Source: CAYHWW01 sp964360145 | Lineage (GTDB): Bacteria > Bdellovibrionota > UBA1018 > CAYHWW01 | DNA length: 5,648 nucleotides | Direction of reading: 5' to 3' | Assembly (NCBI GenBank): GCA_964360145.1 | Contig: CAYHWW010000209.1 | Span: 1 to 5,648, forward strand | In this document: positions 1 through 5,648 of the stretch, piece by piece | How positions within the stretch are numbered: the first letter of the stretch is position 1 | Layout of the letters: each line of letters begins with the position of its first letter | Notes under the pieces: generated by a model | Told to the model about the DNA's origin: nothing | What the model saw: only the letters and a program-made list of their open reading frames with translations | Databases searched by the model: none | Made by a program: the position numbers and the translations under genes

Positions 1-62
1 CTGACGTGTTGAACTTCGTCGCTTCCATCTTCGCCCGCGGAGACGCAAAAAAGAGGGGATAG
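1..62 (+). CDS. prkA: PrkA-family serine protein kinase, C-terminal end only
   Basis: Only the last 19 codons plus a TAG stop (60-62) are in the window, in the only forward frame that is open from base 1. They read DVLNFVASIFARGD followed by a basic tail AKKRG, which fits the C-terminus I expect for Gram-negative PrkA/YeaG kinases. The assignment rests mainly on position: it sits directly before yeaH and spoVR, the standard order of this cassette. PrkA is a cytoplasmic serine protein kinase with an AAA-like N-terminal region, linked to starvation and stationary-phase responses in enterobacteria and to sporulation in Bacillus. None of the catalytic part is visible here. The stop is 3 nt before the next start, so the two genes are surely cotranscribed. 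Confidence 0.72.
   Translation, partial: DVLNFVASIFARGDAKKRG
52..59 (+). promoter_or_regulatory. Ribosome binding site for yeaH, inside the prkA end
   Basis: The purine-rich AGAGGGGA lies 6 nt before the TTG at 66 and overlaps the final codons of the kinase gene. It is the reason for accepting the non-ATG start, since no closer ATG in this frame begins the conserved N-terminus. Confidence 0.6.
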
Positions 63-65
63 TCG

Positions 66-1187
66 TTGATTTACTCCATCCAGCGTGACCATTCCCGCTT
101 CCGCAACATCGTGAAGGGGCGCATCAAGCAGGACTTGAAGCGCTACATCAATCACGGCGAGATGATCGCGCGGAAGGGCAAGGACTCGGTCACCATTCCC
201 ATGCCTTCCATCGACATGCCTCGGTTTCGCTATGGCGAAAAAGAGGCCGGTGGCGTGGGCCAGGGCGATGGCAACCCCGGCGATCCCATCGCGGGTCAGC
301 CCCAGCCCGGTGAAGAGGGCGAAGGTGCGGGCCAGGCGGGAAAAGAGGGCGGCGAACACGCCTTGGAGGTGGACATCACGCTGAAGGAGCTGGCTGAGAT
401 CCTGGGCGATGAGTTGCATCTGCCCAAGATCGAGCCCCGGGGCCACAAAAGCGTGAAAGTGGTGAAAGATCGCTACACGGGCATCGCACGCCAGGGCCCC
501 AGGTCCCTGCGCCACTTCAAGCGTTCCTACAAAGAAGCGCTGAAGCGTCAGATCGCCACGGGCACCTACAACCCCGACAACCCCCTTGTCTTCCCCATGA
601 AGGATGACATGCGGTACCGCTCCTGGCGCTCCACGGTGCAGAACGAGAATTCCGCCGTCATCATCTACATGATGGACGTGTCAGGTTCCATGGGTGATGA
701 GCAGAAAGAGATCGTGCGCACCGAGGCCTTCTGGATCGATACCTGGTTGCGTTCTCAATACAAGGGCATTGAGACCCGCTACATCATCCACGATGCGTCC
801 GCCCGGGAGGTGGATGAGAACACCTTCTATAAGACCCGCGAGTCCGGTGGCACGCTGATTTCGAGCGCCTACAAACTTTGCCAGAAGATCATCGACACGG
901 ATTACTCGCCCAGCAATTGGAACATCTATCCGTTTCATTTCTCGGATGGTGACAATTGGAGCGGTGAGGATACGCGGGTTTGCATGGACATTCTGAAGGA
1001 CCAAGTGCTCCCCAAGGTCAACATGTTCTGTTACGGCCAGGTGGAGAGCCGTTACGGCAGTGGCCAGTTTTTCAAAGACTTGCGAGAGGCCTTCCCCGTG
1101 GAGAGCGAAGACGTGATTCTTTCCAAGATCGAGAACAAGGAGGGCATCATGACCTCCATCAAAGAATTTCTTGGGAAGGGGAAATGA
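66..1187 (+). CDS. yeaH: YeaH/YhbH family protein (DUF444), VWA-like domain
   Basis: This 373-residue protein belongs to the DUF444 family (YeaH in E. coli, YhbH in Bacillus), and its length matches the family. The N-terminus has the conserved basic region and a segment IPMPSIDMPRFRYG at 44-57. A low-complexity Gly/Pro/Glu-rich linker follows (about 58-98). The C-terminal half is a von Willebrand-A-like fold: a MIDAS-type motif DVSGSMG at 204-210, a Gly-Gly-Thr at 261-263, and SDGDN at 293-297, which together could bind a divalent metal. The start is TTG, supported by a good ribosome binding site and by the N-terminus beginning MIYSIQRDHSRF. No signal peptide or membrane segment is present, so it is cytoplasmic. 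It lies 3 nt after prkA, and its TGA overlaps the spoVR ATG. The family is linked to stress and nitrogen-starvation responses together with the PrkA kinase; its molecular role is unsettled. Confidence 0.93.
   Translation: MIYSIQRDHSRFRNIVKGRIKQDLKRYINHGEMIARKGKDSVTIPMPSIDMPRFRYGEKEAGGVGQGDGNPGDPIAGQPQPGEEGEGAGQAGKEGGEHALEVDITLKELAEILGDELHLPKIEPRGHKSVKVVKDRYTGIARQGPRSLRHFKRSYKEALKRQIATGTYNPDNPLVFPMKDDMRYRSWRSTVQNENSAVIIYMMDVSGSMGDEQKEIVRTEAFWIDTWLRSQYKGIETRYIIHDASAREVDENTFYKTRESGGTLISSAYKLCQKIIDTDYSPSNWNIYPFHFSDGDNWSGEDTRVCMDILKDQVLPKVNMFCYGQVESRYGSGQFFKDLREAFPVESEDVILSKIENKEGIMTSIKEFLGKGK
1173..1181 (+). promoter_or_regulatory. Ribosome binding site for spoVR
   Basis: GGGAAGGGG lies in the last codons of yeaH. 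It is only 2 nt from the ATG at 1184 but 11 nt from the in-frame ATG at 1193. Spacing is therefore not ideal for either, and the first nine bases of the gene are uncertain. Confidence 0.5.
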
Positions 1188-2701
1188 CCTTCATGGATCG
1201 CGGCACAAGCCGCACCGATCTGCCGCCGGACCTGCTGAAACTTCGCGACGAAATCCGTGGCTATGCCCTGGAGTATGGTTTGGACTTCTTCGATGTCGCC
1301 TTTGAGATGCTCGACCACGAGCAGCTCAATGCCGTGGCAGCCCTTGGTGGTTTCCCCGTGCGCTACCCCCACTGGCGCTTTGGCATGGAGTACGACCAGC
1401 TGTCGAAAACCTATACCTACGGCCTGCAGAAGATCTACGAGCTCGTCATCAACAACAATCCTTCCTATGCCTACTTGATGAAGAGCAACTCCATGGTGGA
1501 TCAGAAGATCGTCATGGCCCACGTCTACGGCCACGTGGACTTTTTCAAAAACAACTACTGGTTCTCGAAAACGAACCGCAAGATGATCGATACCATGGCC
1601 AATCACGCCGTCCGCATACGGGGTTACATGGATCGATACGGCGTGGACAAAGTTGAGAGTTTCATCGATCGCTGTCTTTCCATCGAGAACTTGATCGACC
1701 CCTATCTCCCCTTCATGGAGAAGAAAAAGGTACAGACCTCAGCCCTCGACGAAGAGCGTGAGGAGGTTGCCGCCGAGCCTGGGCGCATGAAGACCACCCA
1801 TGGTTATATGGACTCCTTCGTGAACCCCGCGGAGTTCATGGAAGAGCAGAAGAAAAAGCAGGATCTGGAAGCGGTGCGGAGCAAGCGTATCCCCGAGACT
1901 CCGCAGAAAGACGTGCTGCGCTTCTTGATGGAGCATGCGCCGTTGGAGCACTGGGAGGCGGACGTGCTAGCCATCGTCCGTGAAGAGGCCTACTACTTTG
2001 CGCCCCAGTGGCAGACGAAGATTCTCAATGAGGGGTGGGCCTCCTACTGGCATTCGAAGATCATGACGACCCGGGCGTTGAAGGACAGCGAGATCATCGA
2101 TTTCGCGGACCACCACGCCGGCGTCATGGCCATGGCTCCAGGGCGCATCAACCCCTATAAAATCGGCATTGAGCTCCTGCGCGACATCGAAGAGCGTTGG
2201 AACAAGGGGCAGTTTGGCCCGGAGTACGATCAGTGCGAGGATATGCGGGCTAAAAAGCAGTGGGACAAAAAGCTGGGCCTGGGGCGACAGAAGATTTTCG
2301 AAGTGCGCAAAGTCTGCAACGATGTCACCTTCATTGATGAGTACCTCACGGAAGAATTCTGCGAGCGCTACAAGCTCTACACCTACCACTTCAACCGACG
2401 CACCAATCAGTACGAGATCGCCGATCGTGATTACCGTAAAATCAAAGACAAAATCCTGTTTGGGCTCACCAACATGGGCCAGCCTTTCATCTACGTGGTG
2501 GATGGCAACTACCAGAACAAGGGCGAGCTCTTGATGCTGCACAAGTACGAGGGCAACGACCTGGACCCCAAGTGGGCTCGGGAGACCCTCAGAAACGTCG
2601 CCGATATTTGGCGTCGCCCAGTGAACATCGAAACCGAAGTCGACGGACAGAAAAAACTCATCACATGCGCCAACGGCGAGTTCTCAGAGCGCTTCTTGTA
2701 A
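1184..2701 (+). CDS. spoVR: SpoVR/YcgB family protein
   Basis: This is a 505-residue cytoplasmic protein of the SpoVR/YcgB family, close to the length of E. coli YcgB (about 510). Family-like blocks include YPHWRFGMEY (61-70), AHVYGHVDFFKNN (112-124), ILNEGWASYWHSKIM (280-294), NPYKIGIELLRDIEERWN (323-340) and the C-terminal TFIDEYLTEEFCERY (382-396). The His/Asp/Glu residues in the second and third blocks look like possible metal ligands, but that is inference. A charged, probably less ordered stretch lies at about 180-240. The start is ATG at 1184, overlapping the yeaH stop as ATGA. An in-frame ATG at 1193 would remove only three residues, and the longer open frame running upstream to 980 is just unused sequence inside yeaH. 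In Bacillus the protein affects spore cortex formation; in non-sporing Gram-negatives it accompanies prkA and yeaH in stress responses. Its biochemical activity is not known to me. Confidence 0.95.
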   Translation: MTFMDRGTSRTDLPPDLLKLRDEIRGYALEYGLDFFDVAFEMLDHEQLNAVAALGGFPVRYPHWRFGMEYDQLSKTYTYGLQKIYELVINNNPSYAYLMKSNSMVDQKIVMAHVYGHVDFFKNNYWFSKTNRKMIDTMANHAVRIRGYMDRYGVDKVESFIDRCLSIENLIDPYLPFMEKKKVQTSALDEEREEVAAEPGRMKTTHGYMDSFVNPAEFMEEQKKKQDLEAVRSKRIPETPQKDVLRFLMEHAPLEHWEADVLAIVREEAYYFAPQWQTKILNEGWASYWHSKIMTTRALKDSEIIDFADHHAGVMAMAPGRINPYKIGIELLRDIEERWNKGQFGPEYDQCEDMRAKKQWDKKLGLGRQKIFEVRKVCNDVTFIDEYLTEEFCERYKLYTYHFNRRTNQYEIADRDYRKIKDKILFGLTNMGQPFIYVVDGNYQNKGELLMLHKYEGNDLDPKWARETLRNVADIWRRPVNIETEVDGQKKLITCANGEFSERFL

Positions 2702-3777
2702 CCTGCGGCCTCATGGCCTTGTGGCACGGCGGCGCGTTGTACGCTGAAAATCTCCATTTTCTCACGGACGAGGGCCGCTTGAGCGATTGCCGTGGCGGCG
2801 CCGCTATCCGTTGTTTCGAGGCGGCCGTGAAGGCGCGCACGGACGCGGGTGGTAACGACGAGAAACTGAGGTCGGCCTACGCCCTTTTCGATCGCGGTTG
2901 TCGTGGTGGCTATAGCCCCGCGTGCCGGGAATGGATCCGGAAAAAGCCCGAGTTTGATTTCCGCTCCGTGGATGACATCATCCTGGAGCTCTCCCGGGAA
3001 TGTAAAGCTGGCGCGGCCCATGCCTGCTTCTACCAGGGGCTGAGTTACATCTACATCGGCGAGAAGCTCGTAAAATTCAAGCAAACACCCCAACAAAAGG
3101 GCGAGAAGACGGCGAAGTTCCTGGCTCAATCCTGCAATGGTGGTATTGCCGCCGCATGTACGGAGTCCGCGCTGCTCTTGATGAATCTTGGCAATGGCGC
3201 CGAGGCTGATCAGTTCCTGCGTCGCGGGTGCAACCTTGGCGACGCCTTCGCTTGTTCGTTCCAACCTCCCGGCTCTGATTTCAAGCGGACGCCAGCGGTG
3301 GCGCGCGTTCTCTATTCCCGCGGTTGCGGTCTTCACGAGGTGAACTCCTGTTATTTATTGGCGGGGGCTCTGGAGATCAGCAAAGATCGCAAAGAGCGCG
3401 AAGAGTCCCGCCGTCTTTATCTGAGGGCTTGTGAGCTGGGAATCCTGCGAGGCTGCCAACGGGCCGCGGCCCAAGATGTGGGACGAGACGAGCTCGATGT
3501 GGCTCGCGATCTCTTGGGCCAGTCTTGCGCCATGGGGGATTCAGAGTCCTGCTTCATGCTGGGTAAGGTGAGGAATCTTCTTTATGAGGATGGCCGCCCC
3601 GACTATCGCCGTGCGGCGGAGTTCTACGGCCAGGAGTGCGCCAGTGGTGATGGCCGCGCCTGCGCCCAGAAGGCCATCGCACGGGAGCTCGCGGCTAAAA
3701 GTCTCTTCGCAGGCTATTTCGTCGCGTTGAAGAACTCGCTGGCGCGGTCGTTTCGGAAGATGTTCAAGTTGATTTAA
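2665..3777 (+). CDS. Exported Sel1-like repeat protein with nine C-x7-C pairs
   Basis: This 370-residue protein starts with a classic type I signal peptide: basic MRQRR, hydrophobic core to about residue 20, likely cleavage after LYA at 27. The mature part is helical repeats of Sel1/TPR type, most ending in a pattern like [RQ]-x-C-x-x-G-x4-C. Nine cysteine pairs, each separated by exactly seven residues, sit at 42/50, 79/87, 113/121, 157/165, 189/197, 221/229, 256/264, 288/296 and 325/333. There is no unpaired cysteine in the mature chain, which suggests one disulfide per repeat, as in Helicobacter cysteine-rich proteins. The C-terminus (about 345-370) is a basic, hydrophobic, possibly amphipathic helix. 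The ATG at 2665 was chosen because it gives the signal peptide; a GTG at 2572 would add 31 charged residues in front of it. The gene overlaps spoVR by 37 nt and has only a weak ribosome binding site, so translational coupling is likely. A scaffold or binding role in the periplasm is inferred; the partner is unknown. Confidence 0.85.
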   Translation: MRQRRVLRALLVTCGLMALWHGGALYAENLHFLTDEGRLSDCRGGAAIRCFEAAVKARTDAGGNDEKLRSAYALFDRGCRGGYSPACREWIRKKPEFDFRSVDDIILELSRECKAGAAHACFYQGLSYIYIGEKLVKFKQTPQQKGEKTAKFLAQSCNGGIAAACTESALLLMNLGNGAEADQFLRRGCNLGDAFACSFQPPGSDFKRTPAVARVLYSRGCGLHEVNSCYLLAGALEISKDRKEREESRRLYLRACELGILRGCQRAAAQDVGRDELDVARDLLGQSCAMGDSESCFMLGKVRNLLYEDGRPDYRRAAEFYGQECASGDGRACAQKAIARELAAKSLFAGYFVALKNSLARSFRKMFKLI

Positions 3778-3806
3778 TGTAAATGGGGTTCATAAGTCCA
3801 AAAATA

Positions 3807-3815
3807 TGATATAAT
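3807..3815 (+). promoter_or_regulatory. Extended -10 promoter for the DUF4143 ATPase gene
   Basis: TGATATAAT is a perfect extended -10 (TGn plus TATAAT at 3810-3815) in an AT-rich gap within GC-rich DNA. A weak -35-like TTCATA lies at 3789-3794 with a 15-bp spacer, but an extended -10 may not need it. Normal spacing puts the transcription start at about 3822-3823, that is, on the ATG of the gene at 3823. No convincing ribosome binding site precedes that ATG (only GGA at 3817-3819), so the mRNA is probably leaderless. Confidence 0.65.
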
Positions 3816-3822
3816 TGGAATC

Positions 3823-4965
3823 ATGTATCGCAGATGCTTTAATCCTTTAATTTCAAATAGTTACTTTCTATTCGGTGCTCGTGGGGTGGGCAAGACATCT
3901 TGGCTCGGTGAAAACTACCCTGGAGCATTGCGGTTCGACCTCCTTTCCGACGAGATCTATCTCGCGTTGAAAAGCGATCCTGGCAGGCTTGCGGCCCAAA
4001 TTCCTCCAGGGCACAAGGATTGGATCATCCTCGATGAGGTGCAGCGGGTCCCTGAGGTTCTCAACGAAGTCCATCGTTTGATCGAGTCTCGTAAGTTGAA
4101 GTTCGTACTGACAGGCTCAAGCGCACGGAAGCTGAGACGAGGTGGTGCCAATCTTCTCGCTGGCCGCGCCTATACAGAGCATATGTACCCGCTCACTGCG
4201 AAAGAAATGGGTGCTGCCTTCGATCTGCAGCGAGCGCTGCGGTTTGGCTGTCTGCCCGGTGCGGTCAATGGGGAGTCGCCTGAGGCTTTTCTGAAAAGCT
4301 ATGTGAGCACATATCTGCGCGAGGAGGTGCAGCAGGAAGGGCTTACGCGAAACGTCGCGGCCTTTGCTAGGTTCTTGGAGGCAGCGAGTTTTTCGCAGGC
4401 TCAGCCCTTGAGCATCTCCGCAGTTTCACGCGAATGCGCGGTAGAGCGCAAGGTTGTGGAGGATTACTTTCAGATACTGGAAGATCTGCTCATCGCCGTG
4501 CGCCTTCCTGTATTCACACGCAAGGCGAAGCGAAAGCTCGCTACCCACCCTAAGTTTCTCTACTTCGATGCGGGTGTTTATCGGGCGGTGAGGCCAAGGG
4601 GCCCACTGGATGCGGAAGCGGAAATCGACGGGCCAGCATTGGAAACACTGGTCTTCCAGGAGCTGCGGGCGCTCAACTCCTATCTGCGTTGGGACTATTC
4701 GATATTTACCTGGCGTACCTCCATCGCTCCCATCCTTGAGGTTGATCTCGTGCTTTATGGCGAGCGTGGGCTCCACGCCATTGAGGTGAAACGGTCTGAT
4801 CGTGTGAGGCCGGAAGATTTGAGGGGATTGAAAGCTTTTAAAAAGGATTACGCGCCAGCGAAGCTTTGGCTTTATTATCTGGGCAACCGCCGCTACCACG
4901 AGGATGGGGTTGAGATCCTGCCTTTGCGGGAGTGTATCGGTAGCTTTGATGAACTGTTTTCGTGA
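3823..4965 (+). CDS. AAA-type ATPase with DUF4143 domain (COG1373 type)
   Basis: This 380-residue protein has the two-part layout of the ATP-binding DUF4143 family. The ATPase part carries a Walker A motif GARGVGKTS (18-26), a Walker B with DE at 71-72 (WIILDEVQRVPEV), and a sensor-1-like LTGSSARKL (96-104). Next come the family-typical LLAGRAYTEHMYPLT (111-125) and SYVSTYLREEVQ (159-170). A probable winged-helix stretch at about 195-230 precedes the C-terminal domain. That domain resembles a PD-(D/E)xK nuclease fold: E280, D308 in EVDLVL, and E321-x-K323 in AIEVKRSD. Whether it cuts DNA is unknown, and many family members have no assigned function. The gene has its own promoter and looks like an independent accessory gene rather than part of the upstream operon. 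Its first 50 bases are only 13/50 G+C, unlike the flanking genes. The ATG at 3823 is the first possible start and begins the usual MYxR N-terminus. Confidence 0.92.
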   Translation: MYRRCFNPLISNSYFLFGARGVGKTSWLGENYPGALRFDLLSDEIYLALKSDPGRLAAQIPPGHKDWIILDEVQRVPEVLNEVHRLIESRKLKFVLTGSSARKLRRGGANLLAGRAYTEHMYPLTAKEMGAAFDLQRALRFGCLPGAVNGESPEAFLKSYVSTYLREEVQQEGLTRNVAAFARFLEAASFSQAQPLSISAVSRECAVERKVVEDYFQILEDLLIAVRLPVFTRKAKRKLATHPKFLYFDAGVYRAVRPRGPLDAEAEIDGPALETLVFQELRALNSYLRWDYSIFTWRTSIAPILEVDLVLYGERGLHAIEVKRSDRVRPEDLRGLKAFKKDYAPAKLWLYYLGNRRYHEDGVEILPLRECIGSFDELFS

Positions 4966-4992
4966 CGGGGGCATGTGTTCCCCATTGACCGA

Positions 4993-5047
4993 TGCCAGTC
5001 CCCCTGCCGGCCATCCATGAAAACGGCGGGCCGAGGGGGCTCTGGCA
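4993..5047. repeat. Long GC-rich inverted repeat (stem-loop)
   Basis: Three stem blocks stack. TGCCAG (4993-4998) pairs with CTGGCA (5042-5047), CCCCCT (5000-5005) with AGGGGG (5034-5039), and CGGCC (5008-5012) with GGCCG (5029-5033). A 1x2 internal loop lies between the first two blocks and a 2-nt bulge before the third. The loop is 16 nt. It begins 27 nt after the ATPase stop, so it may act as a transcription-terminating or 3'-end-protecting structure. The absence of a T-run leaves open that it is a dispersed palindromic repeat. Confidence 0.65.
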
Positions 5048-5074
5048 ACCAAACCCGACCTTACTGATTTAGTT

Positions 5075-5092
5075 ACCCCGACCGGTCGGGGT
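5075..5092. repeat. 18-bp perfect palindrome ACCCCGACCGGTCGGGGT
   Basis: Both halves match exactly around the centre 5083/5084. It lies 17 bp beyond the stop of the minus-strand pseudouridine synthase gene. It could be a short stem at the 3' end of that transcript or a binding site for a dimeric protein. Its left arm CCCGACC is also found at 5054-5060, and CTGATTT occurs on both sides (5064-5070 and 5100-5106). Confidence 0.6.
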
Positions 5093-5109
5093 GAAGTATC
5101 TGATTTGTT

Positions 5110-5648
5110 TCAACTGCTGTGTGCGGCGTGCTTCGCGCCACACCCAAACCAAACAGGCGGTGGCAATGCGATACCTTCAGACAGAACGTCCAGAGTCTCC
5201 GCCGCAAGCGCACCTTCGCGCTTCAAACGAGAGATCGCTTCTTCAGTCACTCCCACGCGCCACGCGTGCAGAAAAAAACCCTGTTCCGGCAGCAGCACGC
5301 CATCGGGGCAACGCACGGGCGAAAGACTCTTCACCGCGCTCGCGAAATCCCGAGCCACCGCGCTCTTCCCGCCGCCCCCGGCAGCAAACGGCGTCTTCGC
5401 TGCATGATACACAGGGTCGCCCATCACCGGATGCCCTAAGGCCGCCAAGCTCACCCGCACCTGATGCATAACCCCTGTATGGATGCGAACCGCGGCAAGC
5501 GCGTGTTCCGCAGATGACTTCACCGTGAGAATATCCGTGCGAGACGCAAACGTTCGCTCTTTCTCAGCCATGCGCCGCGCACCTGCGCCCAACGTCTCCA
5601 GCGCCACCATCTTCTTCTTACTCTTGGGGTCATGGGCGAGGGTGAGAT
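5110..5648 (-). CDS. RluA-family pseudouridine synthase, C-terminal part (5' end outside window)
   Basis: About 178 residues are visible, reading leftward from the window edge to a TGA at 5112-5110. The reading frame is open across the edge (preceding residues include LAHDPKSKKKMVALE), so the ATG at 5610 is internal and the true start is off the window. Family signatures are the DPKxKKKM stretch, RIHTGVMHQVRVSLAALGHP followed by GDPVYH, and FFLHAWRV, all typical of the catalytic core's C-terminal half in RluA/RluD-type enzymes. These isomerise uridine to pseudouridine in rRNA or tRNA in the cytoplasm. The catalytic Asp (in the HRLD-type motif) lies upstream and cannot be checked. Instead of the usual short ending, the protein carries a roughly 40-residue tail with little similarity I recognise. 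The exact RNA target cannot be told from this fragment. The gene converges on the ATPase gene. Confidence 0.88.
   Translation of the reverse strand, partial: LTLAHDPKSKKKMVALETLGAGARRMAEKERTFASRTDILTVKSSAEHALAAVRIHTGVMHQVRVSLAALGHPVMGDPVYHAAKTPFAAGGGGKSAVARDFASAVKSLSPVRCPDGVLLPEQGFFLHAWRVGVTEEAISRLKREGALAAETLDVLSEGIALPPPVWFGCGAKHAAHSS

Larger units (their letters stand above)
4966..5109. other. Convergent intergenic region with secondary structure
   Basis: This 144-bp gap separates the ends of two convergent genes. I see no coding frame of its own. It holds a weak GGGG/CCCC hairpin right after the ATPase stop (about 4967-4983), a long GC-rich stem-loop (4993-5047) and a perfect palindrome (5075-5092). 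Termination from both sides is expected here, but no stem is followed by a clear T-run on either strand, so any terminator would be non-canonical or Rho-dependent. Confidence 0.6.

Noticed and set aside
980..1183. Upstream extension of the spoVR frame
   Set aside because: It lies wholly inside yeaH, its residues are unlike SpoVR, and the ATG at 1184 gives the family's normal length.
681..2542. Antisense open frames at 681-1004, 1052-1606, 1739-1951 and 1967-2542
   Set aside because: They run opposite to well-identified yeaH and spoVR, show no recognisable domain, and arise from GC-rich codon bias.
2572..2664. Longer GTG start for the Sel1-like protein
   Set aside because: It would place 31 mostly charged residues before a clear signal peptide.
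2704..2706. Cys14 as a lipoprotein modification site
   Set aside because: The preceding residues LVT do not fit a lipobox (Thr at -1) and the cysteine sits in the middle of the hydrophobic core; type I cleavage after residue 27 fits better.
2509..3336. 275-codon antisense open frame over the spoVR end and Sel1-like gene
   Set aside because: The plus strand has a signal peptide and nine regular cysteine pairs here, which cannot be chance; the antisense protein has no such signal.
4967..4983. GGGG/CCCC hairpin as an intrinsic terminator for the ATPase gene
   Set aside because: The stem is only four or five pairs with a large loop and has no T-run after it.
5091..5471. Plus-strand open frames at 5091-5471, 5105-5407 and 5119-5439
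   Set aside because: They are low-complexity Arg/Pro/Ser-rich readings opposite the RluA-type gene, whose family motifs are clear.
5608..5610. ATG at 5610 (minus strand) as the start of the pseudouridine synthase
   Set aside because: The frame stays open to the window edge and the residues before this Met match the family's conserved core.

Overview
The window looks like chromosomal DNA of a fairly GC-rich Gram-negative bacterium. Two things point there. The prkA-yeaH-spoVR gene set is typical of proteobacteria and related phyla, and it is followed by an exported, cysteine-paired Sel1-type repeat protein of a style I associate with deltaproteobacterial lineages such as Myxococcota or Bdellovibrionota. 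The lineage is an inference from protein style; no rRNA or other marker is present.

Layout. Positions 1-3777 (+ strand) form one tightly packed block. It starts with the last codons of a PrkA-type serine protein kinase (stop at 60-62). Next is a YeaH/DUF444 von Willebrand-A-like protein with a TTG start at 66. Then comes a SpoVR/YcgB protein whose ATG at 1184 overlaps the yeaH stop. Last is a 370-residue exported Sel1-like protein whose ATG at 2665 lies 37 nt inside the spoVR end. The first three genes are a well-known conserved stress and stationary-phase (sporulation in Firmicutes) cassette. The fourth is an unusual companion: its mature part carries exactly 18 cysteines, arranged as nine C-x7-C pairs.

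Positions 3778-4965 hold a separate unit. It is an AT-rich promoter with a perfect extended -10 (TGATATAAT) placed so that transcription should start on or next to the ATG, giving a leaderless mRNA. The gene encodes an AAA-type ATPase with a C-terminal DUF4143/PD-(D/E)xK-like domain (COG1373 type), probably a mobile accessory gene inserted between housekeeping genes.

Positions 4966-5109 are a 144-bp gap between convergent genes. It contains a long GC-rich stem-loop (4993-5047) and an 18-bp perfect palindrome (5075-5092), neither with a U-tract. Positions 5110-5648 (- strand) hold the C-terminal part of an RluA-family pseudouridine synthase whose 5' end lies outside the window.

Functionally, the kinase, VWA-like protein and SpoVR probably act together in a cytoplasmic starvation or stress response. 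The Sel1-like protein would be translated with them but act in the periplasm or envelope. No RNA gene, CRISPR array or insertion sequence was seen.
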